From: Thozetella sp. PMI_491
Lineage: Eukaryota > Ascomycota > Sordariomycetes > Chaetosphaeriales > Chaetosphaeriaceae
Length of the DNA: 64,000 bases
Direction of reading: 5' to 3'
NCBI GenBank assembly: GCA_021432635.1
Contig: MU270036.1
Coordinates: forward strand, 630,915 to 694,914
Below, piece after piece: positions 57,773 to 64,000 of this stretch. The position numbers and the translations under genes were made by a program. A model generated the notes under the pieces. That model was not told where the DNA came from. It was given only the letters and a program-made list of their open reading frames with translations, and did not search any database. Each line of letters starts with the position of its first letter. Positions within the stretch are counted from its first letter, which is position 1.

Positions 57773-59592
57773 ATGGACTCGAGTCATTATTGTCTCAGGG
57801 ACCCTACACGGGAAATCCGTCTGCTGGACCTTGTTTCAGCAAGGGACCTGGGAGATGTGGAAGGACGCATCAGACGTGCGAACATTGGCAATGCGCCTCC
57901 GTTCGTCGCCGTCTCCCATGTCTGGGGGGATAGAAAATCTGATCGAAGGATACACCTTGACTCAGGTTGCGGGTCTAGGTACGCTCATATATCTCCGAAT
58001 CTTGAGGCCCTGTTCACCAAACTTCTCGGCCATGATTCTACAACCCTTCCGCAACTATGGGAGAACGACTCGAGACTGCCGTTGTGGGTTGACATGATCT
58101 GTATCAATCAGATTGATGCCGGGGAAAAGGCATCACAAATCCCTCTCATGCGGGAAATTTACTCGCAAGCAAGTTCGGTCATTATTTGGATCCATGAAGA
58201 CGATAGTCGTGTTCACAAAGCCTTTCGCTATCTCCGCCAAATTGCTGCATACCGAGTAGTCGGAGCAACAAATCGTTCGGTTCTATTTGACCCGGAAGGA
58301 TGGGATGCTGTAAAGCAATTTTGAATTGCGATTGGTTTCGTCGAAGATGGGTCCTGCAGGAGTCGGTGGTGCCAAAAGAAGCCCTCTTTCTTTGCGGCTC
58401 GGATGTACTGTCTATGGACGACCTGTTTAACGGGATCGATATGGCTGTGGGCGCGTTGTTGGCACGACCTAGGGAAGCCAAGATGCTCCATTTCGCCCAT
58501 GTTGGGTCAGCAAGGCCAGTACTGGCTTTGAAGGAACTAAAGGAGTACTACGCCAAGGCCGAGCATCAATTAAGCCTGCTTTGGTTGTTAGAGCACTTCC
58601 GTTTCACAAGGGCGACCCTGGCTCACGACCAAATCTATTCGTTGCTAGGCCTCTGCAGCTCCGAAGAGGTTGCTAGCAATCCAATCCGATACGATCTCGA
58701 ACCCGAGGAGGTATACAAAACCTTCGTTGTATCTCACGCACAGCTGCATACCAACTTAGAGTTCCTTGGTCTCTGTACGCCTGCTCAGCGCGACACCTTG
58801 TGCTCAGGTTCGTTGGAGAAACTGATATCTCGGCCCTTCGCTGGCCCTTCGTGGGTGCCGAATTGGCATTCAGAACGTCTACGACGTTGCTTGGGGCTCA
58901 ATAATTTCGACACTGATCTCAAATTTTTCAATGCCTCGGACAGAATCCCCGTAACCATATCATTTCAAGGCAAGGAACTAGTCGTTTCGGGCGTTCGACT
59001 TGACCAAATCCTGAGTCTTGGTGGTTTTTGTTCCCCCGAGCGGCGCCCTGAGCTATCAGATGGCAATTCACGACTGTTTCAACAGTATTTTGATTTCTGG
59101 ACCACTGCGACTGAACGGCCTATGCCATATAAGGACAAAAGACACCTAGCCGAGACCTTTGCCCGCACTGTGAGCCTTCTTGGCATCTACCTGGATCCAG
59201 TACCTTCGCCAGTCGATATCCCGGATATGTTCTGCCGTTGGTGCAGCGACTCGATTTTAGGCAGGCAACTGGCAAATTACGGACTCAAGCCCAGCAGCGC
59301 AGGAAGTGCGGATGGAGAAAAGGCATTTATGAGAATGAGGCGCTTGATGTCCTGGGAACCACTCGTCACCGAAAGGGGCTATATTGGCCTTGCTCGCGAG
59401 CAAAGTCGTGTAGGAGACGAGATTTGGCTCATCGGCGGCTGCAGCGTGCCTCTTCTTCTTTCCCCGCAGACAGTGGACACTCCTTGTTTCAAGGTGAAAG
59501 GCGAAGTCTTTCTCGATGGTTTTATGTTTGGGGAAACAATGCGGATGGAGGGCTCTGACCTTTGTTCGGTGCAGTGTATCACTCTAATATGA
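57773..59592 (+). pseudogene. HET-domain gene with a one-base frameshift
   Basis: The HET domain starts normally: FVAVSHVWGD, then LWVDMICINQIDAGEKASQIPLM and YSQASSVIIWI. The frame runs into a stop just after WDAVKQF at ~58322. The expected continuation LNCDWFRRRWVLQE is present one base out of frame from 58322, and stays open to 59592 with the typical middle (DQIYSLLGLCSS) and C-terminus (YIGLAREQSRVGDEIWLIGG, then LIGGCSVPLLL). The break sits in a TTTT run (58319-58322), so one T appears missing. A GTAAAG-donor intron would delete the conserved WFRRRWVLQE block, so I reject it. An assembly error is equally possible. Confidence 0.8.
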
Positions 59593-60590
59593 GCCGCGGA
59601 AGAGACTTTTAGCGAGTTAGAGCTGATTATGATCCAAGCGAGCACTCTGTCACCTGATTTCGCAGCGGCTACAAGGGACTATGCTATTTACACCGGGAAG
59701 AGTAGCGGGTCTAAGGCCTTCACCGCTTCCACCATCTGAAACATTTCGAGGAGCTATGCTGCCTCTCTAGCTATTACACAAGCGTCGACGACTCTGGACC
59801 TGTCTTATGTTTACCCGCGATGATCTTGTGTCCCTCGACCCCTTTGGAAATGTGTCCCGTCGAGCGGAGGTCCAGCGACCGTCTCCTCGCTGTTGGCCAT
59901 CGTATCGTCTCGTTACAGGTATGGCTGGGCGGCTCGTATAGGCTATTGCACGATAAAATGCACATGAGATGGTCCAGAGTTCTTTGCGAAGGCGACTAGA
60001 AACCCGGGCTTGCTGCTAGTGACGTCCGAGTGCTTTAGTGCCACCCTAAGGATTAGGGAGGCACCCTATTCCACCACCCCCTTCGGCCACGGGTCCAGTA
60101 GCCTCGAGAACATTTCGAGCCTTTATCAAGCTACAGCCCGGCAACCGGGCAATTTGTAGTGCATCCGACGGCCCCACCTCGTGACGCGACCTCATGTTTC
60201 CTGTGTCCTGGTTTCAGGTGCCACCAAAAGTGACAATTCTGATCGTTCTCAGCGCACACCGTTGGCTGGTCGCACCAGTCCATGTTCAATTTTGATTGGG
60301 TCTGTCTATGATTCCTTCGTTGCCTTTAGTCGTCCACGGGCAATGCAGGGTGATGGCAGTATCAGTTGACCGACCTTGCCATCCAACAGGGAGGGTGTTT
60401 TGCGCATTTCGACTGACAGGGAACTCAGTGTACAGAGCCTGTTGCATACGTTACTCGTACTCTAAAGATGGTAACGTAACGTACTCCATATGTGTGGCTC
60501 CATCATATATTTGGGTCGACCACTCGATATTACATACTAAATCATGATTTTCTTACCAGCTTTTAACCGTCAATTCTTAAGGTATTTTTA
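59593..60590. other. intergenic 1 kb
   Basis: No gene-like frame. Small palindromic words only. Confidence 0.45.
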
Positions 60591-60709
60591 TACCACCCTT
60601 TGACCAGTTTCAAGCTATACACCCCGAAACTGCCACCAAGATACACTAGATTTCCCTTCTGATGCGTTTTTACTGGAAGAGAAAGATTTCACTTTCGACG
60701 ACGGCACTG
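60591..60709. repeat. duplicated fragment of the C2H2-like gene
   Basis: Near-identical by eye to 41791-41921 in the same orientation (shared TTTGACCAGTTTCAAGCTAT and neighbouring blocks), with a ~13 bp deletion and frame loss. It is a relic of a segmental duplication or lost paralogue. Confidence 0.8.
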
Positions 60710-61203
60710 ATGACAATGATGAAGGCTCAGTATGACGGCGAATGTCTCTGGAAGACCTATAATGCGGCACCTCATAAAATAACCTCCTTGTTTGGATTTA
60801 GGGCTTTTACTACACCTTAAAATACCCGTTGGCTTCTATCATCCATGATTGCAAGGAGTGGAATGAGATTGAAGCAAGATGCAGTTTCGCCCGTGAGACT
60901 CGGCAGTTCAAGACTGCCACTTTTCTTGGCGTTTGCGGTATGCACACACTCAAAATTGACTGTACGGCGTTGTTACTCTGTCGGCTGCCAAGTATAGTCT
61001 CTGCTTTATAAAATCGCTTTCCTCTTTCCTCGGGCCTAATCGCTCTCTAGAAGCCGGTTTGCCGTGCGTCCTACTAATAATACACCCATAGCCAACAAGT
61101 GGAATGCCACCATCTTACGCTGATTTCGACTTAGCTGGACCGCTGCCTCAAGGAAATAGCCCCGCTTCATGAGGTAGCTACCTGCCTAGATATAGGGATC
61201 ACT

Positions 61204-61226
61204 AAATCCACCGGACCGGTGGATTT
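61204..61226. repeat. perfect 23 bp palindrome
   Basis: AAATCCACCGG, one central A, then the exact inverse; a partial second copy (ACCGGACCGGT) follows at 61235-61245. Confidence 0.85.
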
Positions 61227-61265
61227 AATATTTTACCGGACCGGTGAGAATTACATAAGCCTAGA

Positions 61266-61277
61266 CCCTAACCCTAG
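61266..61277. repeat. short telomere-like repeat
   Basis: CCCTAACCCTAG matches nearly two units of the fungal TTAGGG telomere repeat on the minus strand. It is short enough to be chance. Confidence 0.3.
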
Positions 61278-61414
61278 GATCCCCCATATAGGAGGGGGGA
61301 GGGGGATAGTCTACAACCACCATATCTAAGATCGTATGCCCTTATATTTTAAAAAATAAAGCGGCCAGCTAGCGCAGTGGATATATAGTCGTAAATATCG
61401 TAAATATCAACTAG

Positions 61415-61492
61415 TAAAAAGCGTAGTAAAAGTAGTAAAAGTAAAAAAAAAAGTAAAAAAACAGCCAGCAAGCCAGTTGAACTGCCCCCCCC
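61415..61492 (+). repeat. left terminal inverted repeat of the MULE
   Basis: About 78 bp from TAAAAAGCGTAG to a poly-C run, matching the reverse complement of 63920-64000 except for one substitution and small homopolymer or junction differences. Confidence 0.85.
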
Positions 61493-61896
61493 ATACCACA
61501 ACTAATCCTCCTCAAGAAGCATATAAAATCCACGTCGACCAGTAAAAACTCCATTACGTTCCACCTGTTGATCCACTCGAGCCTAGATACAGCGCTCCTC
61601 AGCTGCATTCCAATCCAAATAAGCCATCTTTGCCTCCTAAGTCCAGGGCCTTCCCTCACAAAGCCTCCCCATCTGCTTCCAGTCAAGGCACCAGCTATAC
61701 TAGGCCCTAGTATACCATTGAGGCAAACCAGTAGCCTTACGATAAGCCTCATTAGTACGGGGAGCTTCTAGTAGCTAAGCCCTATACCAAGAATCTCTAG
61801 CTTAGAGATATCATTAATATATGGCTTATAGATCGTTACTATGGAGCTCCAGGGAGGGGGATAGAGATAGCTCTAACAGCTGGCTAGGCGTTAACT

Positions 61897-62006
61897 GGGC
61901 TGGCTGGGCTGGCTGGGCTAGCTGGGCTGGCTGGGCTGGCTGGGCTGGCTGGGCTGGCTGGGCTGGCTGGGCTGGCTGGGCTGGCTGGGCTCGCTGGGCT
62001 AGCTGA
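61897..62006. repeat. GGGCTGGCT minisatellite inside the MULE
   Basis: About eleven 9 bp units (GGGCTGGCT, with CTAGCT and CTCGCT variants), which would encode Gly-Trp-Ala repeats on the plus strand. Expanded inside the transposon body. Confidence 0.85.
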
Positions 62007-62790
62007 GCCAGCTGTTCGTCGTATCGTTAAGGGCAGGATTTTAAGGCCATTGTATGGCCGATTTAATGGCATCGGCTGCAACAAGGTGGTACTTTTAGCT
62101 TTAGATCAACTCGTTCAAATCCACTACGCTCGCAACGAATGCTTCGTGACGAGCTAGTATATGGATCGATTCGCTGGCATGGCTCGGCTAAAAATAGCTT
62201 AGGATCCATACGCTATAAGTGCCAATGGGTGTGAAAGTGGGTAAGTTGAAGCGGCTGGCCGTAAAGATCGTAGATCGTATGAGCACATGGCAAGCCAGTT
62301 GACTGGGTAAAAGCTCTCGTACAAGCTAGAAGTGGTTGAACGCGCTGTAGCTAGTCTTAAACCTGCCGTAAAGCTTCATGTGATATCCAGCCATATATCT
62401 GGCTAAATAGCCCCCTAAAAGAACTAGTAAGCTTCTTAATTTACTGGTTGGCTTGCCTAGCTTTAAGCTCTGTAAGCTAGTGAAAAAGAGCTATTTTAAT
62501 GCTTTGCCAAGCTATAAAAAGATCCAGCTTAGAATGGGGTAAATATTGCTTTAATACCCAGTATATACCCTCTATACGAGAGGAAACAACCGTATTAAAA
62601 TAAGTGTTTTAATCCACCCATACTTGTATAATCTTTTCCTTATAAGGGTTAAGCCACGTAGCTTTAAGATAGCTTACTACCTTAATATAAGCTGGAAACT
62701 ATTTACGCTTAAGCTTAGCAAGCTGTTCATTATAAGCTTCCTCTGTAGGGGATTGGATCAGCGTATGCCAGTAGCTGTAAAAGCGGGACT

Positions 62791-62826
62791 AATCTATAGC
62801 TATAGCTATAGCTGTAGCTGTAGCTA
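62791..62826. repeat. AGCTAT/AGCTGT hexamer tandem repeat
   Basis: Six consecutive 6 bp units inside the decayed transposase region. Confidence 0.7.
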
Positions 62827-63919
62827 TACTACCTTAATTAAACAAGGGCTTATAATAAGCTAAAACAGCCATATTGACGTGCCAGCGGCAAAGCAAGAGG
62901 GTAGCTGATGGAAATGTAGTTGAAACTACGTTCATACAAGCTAAATAACAGTCTATAAGAACCATAGATAGGGGCTGTATATCATATGCTTGTTGGATCG
63001 CCTTGATTTGAGCTAAAGCCCAGAGGAAATCTCCTTTATCCTCCCTACATAAGAAAGCAAAGCCAACGCAAAACGATCACTGGCAAGCATCTACCCCAAC
63101 TATATCAAGAAGGGGCATCTTATATTTATTAGTCTTATAAGTATTATCCAAGATCAACAAGTCAGGGTAAGCTTTTAAATAAGCTAGGGAAGCTGGGTGG
63201 GCAAATAGGATTGCTGTAATTACACCAGTACTCTCATCATACTAGATACAGCTCCAGAAGCCCTCGTCGTTAAGCTAATTAGCTAAAGCATAAACTGGAT
63301 TTTAGCCTTGGTAGCTCTCCTTTTATATATTAGCTAGCTGGTTATAGATATCTTATTATATAGGTATAGAATCTAAGTTTTGTCGTATATATGTAAGGAT
63401 ATGTCTTGGCTTTACACCAGCAGCAGATAGCTTCGTAACTACTTCTTAATCTGCCACTTGTAGGCAACAATAGGCTGGATAAGCTAGTGGATAAGGACTT
63501 AGCTCGTGGTTATGGATCGAGTGCCATGGATCTGGACGATATTTTAACGTCCAACTAGATCTGTCAAGTGATTCTTTAGCCAGTATTGAGAACTGGCAAC
63601 CGGTCTTGCATGTATTTGTATCTCGTATACGGGGGGTAGTTGAGTCTGGTGGTTGACCTGATCGATCACAAGCATATATAACCACTTGTTTTCCAGAGTT
63701 CTCCTTACGAGACCGGCTAGTGGTGAAAGCGTATCCTCTGGTTGATGCCCATTGGTTGATTGAACGAAGCAGCTCCTCTCGAGAGCTAAACTCGCCCTCA
63801 GGGGGGAGGCATTCGGCTGGAAACGAAGCCATCTTGATCAAGATCGTATAGCGTTGCTTGGTTTAAGATCCTTTACGCGACGCGTTCGCGTAGATATAGT
63901 GGATACTAGTGTGATATGT

Positions 63920-64000
63920 GGGGGGGGGGGCCTGTTCAACTGGCTTGCTGGCTGTTTTTTTACTTTTTTTTTACTTTTACTGCTTTTACTACGCTTTTTA
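63920..64000 (-). repeat. right terminal inverted repeat of the MULE (cut by window end)
   Basis: Inverse of 61415-61492, running from a poly-G run to CTACGCTTTTTA at the last base. Confidence 0.85.

Larger units (their letters stand above)
60710..61414. other. intergenic left flank of the MULE
   Basis: Contains a perfect palindrome and a telomere-like word (separate entries). No gene seen. A GCTAGCGCAGTGGATAT stretch near 61368 resembles part of a tRNA D-arm but has no acceptor or T-arm. Confidence 0.4.
61500..63841 (-). pseudogene. MULE transposase, RIP-decayed
   Basis: The first 128-131 codons are open (63841/63832 to 63446); beyond that, recognisable transposase blocks are interrupted by TAA, TAG and TGA (for example VGVDACQ-stop-SFCVGFAFL, a CGA to TGA change). 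Unable to make transposase as it stands. Confidence 0.75.
61415..64000 (-). mobile_element. degenerate Hop-type MULE DNA transposon
   Basis: Near-identical inverted termini (61415-61492 and 63920-64000) bracket transposase remnants on the minus strand. The start of the transposase, 63832 to 63446, has the FAR1/zinc-cluster-like N-domain (FSSREELLRSINQWA, TGCQFSILAKES, SIHNHE). The MULE domain follows downstream (YPDLLILDNTYKTNKYKMP at ~63180-63120). Many stops of C-to-T type indicate RIP. The inverted match reaches the last base of the window, so the right end may extend beyond it. Confidence 0.85.

Noticed and set aside
58300-58365. Intron with GTAAAG donor explaining the HET frame change
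   Set aside because: It would remove the conserved WFRRRWVLQE block; a one-base frameshift is simpler.
61363-61400. tRNA-like D-arm sequence
   Set aside because: No acceptor stem, anticodon arm or T-arm can be paired around it.
1-64000. CRISPR arrays, bacterial operons, rRNA genes
   Set aside because: No spaced identical repeats, no Shine-Dalgarno-linked gene strings and no rRNA sequence; introns show a eukaryotic nuclear genome.

Overview
This is nuclear DNA of a filamentous ascomycete (Pezizomycotina, probably Sordariomycetes-like; species not assignable from the sequence). Reasons: short 45-120 nt introns with CTAAC/CTGAC branch sites; HET, HeLo, DUF6594, WSC-glyoxal oxidase, LysM and Zn2Cys6 genes; and, in the right third, decayed repeats whose nonsense codons are mostly CAA/CAG/CGA to TAA/TAG/TGA, the signature of repeat-induced point mutation (RIP). 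Gene starts, introns and stops were read from the sequence; exon coordinates are in each entry. LEFT PART (1-40 kb) is mostly intact. It holds the 3' end of a CCCH zinc-finger gene; a caspase-like protease fused to a Zn2Cys6 transcription factor; a PQ-loop membrane protein; an SDR; a secreted serine-beta-lactamase-like hydrolase; a WD40 propeller protein; a 4.1 kb gene-free GC-rich stretch ahead of a four-WSC glyoxal oxidase; a zinc-module/sirtuin fusion; an intronless alpha/beta hydrolase of bacterial aspect; an orphan HET-protein tail; a secreted TAP-like peptidase; a divergent pair made of a HeLo-pseudokinase and a kinase-ankyrin protein; and a tannase/feruloyl esterase. RIGHT PART (40-64 kb) mixes intact genes (HET protein, alkaline ceramidase, DUF6594 membrane protein, helical hypothetical, LysM protein, ankyrin protein) with broken ones: a C2H2 gene cut by a TAG, an ankyrin array with RIP-type stops, a HET gene with a one-base frameshift, and a relic of a Ser/Thr-rich secreted protein. 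It also has minisatellites and, at the right edge, a degenerate Hop-type MULE transposon with matching terminal inverted repeats. HOW THE GENES MAY WORK TOGETHER: the window is unusually rich in domains tied to fungal regulated cell death and allorecognition (caspase-like, HeLo, HET x3, Sir2, ankyrin sensors). The most interesting candidate system is the divergent pair at 29.9-37.1 kb. An apparently active kinase with ankyrin repeats (RIPK4-like layout) faces a HeLo four-helix-bundle protein with a catalytically dead kinase domain (MLKL-like layout), sharing a 0.5 kb promoter region. The second is the caspase-Zn2Cys6 fusion, which would join a protease and a transcription factor in one chain. 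Both functional readings are inference; the domain layouts are read from the sequence.
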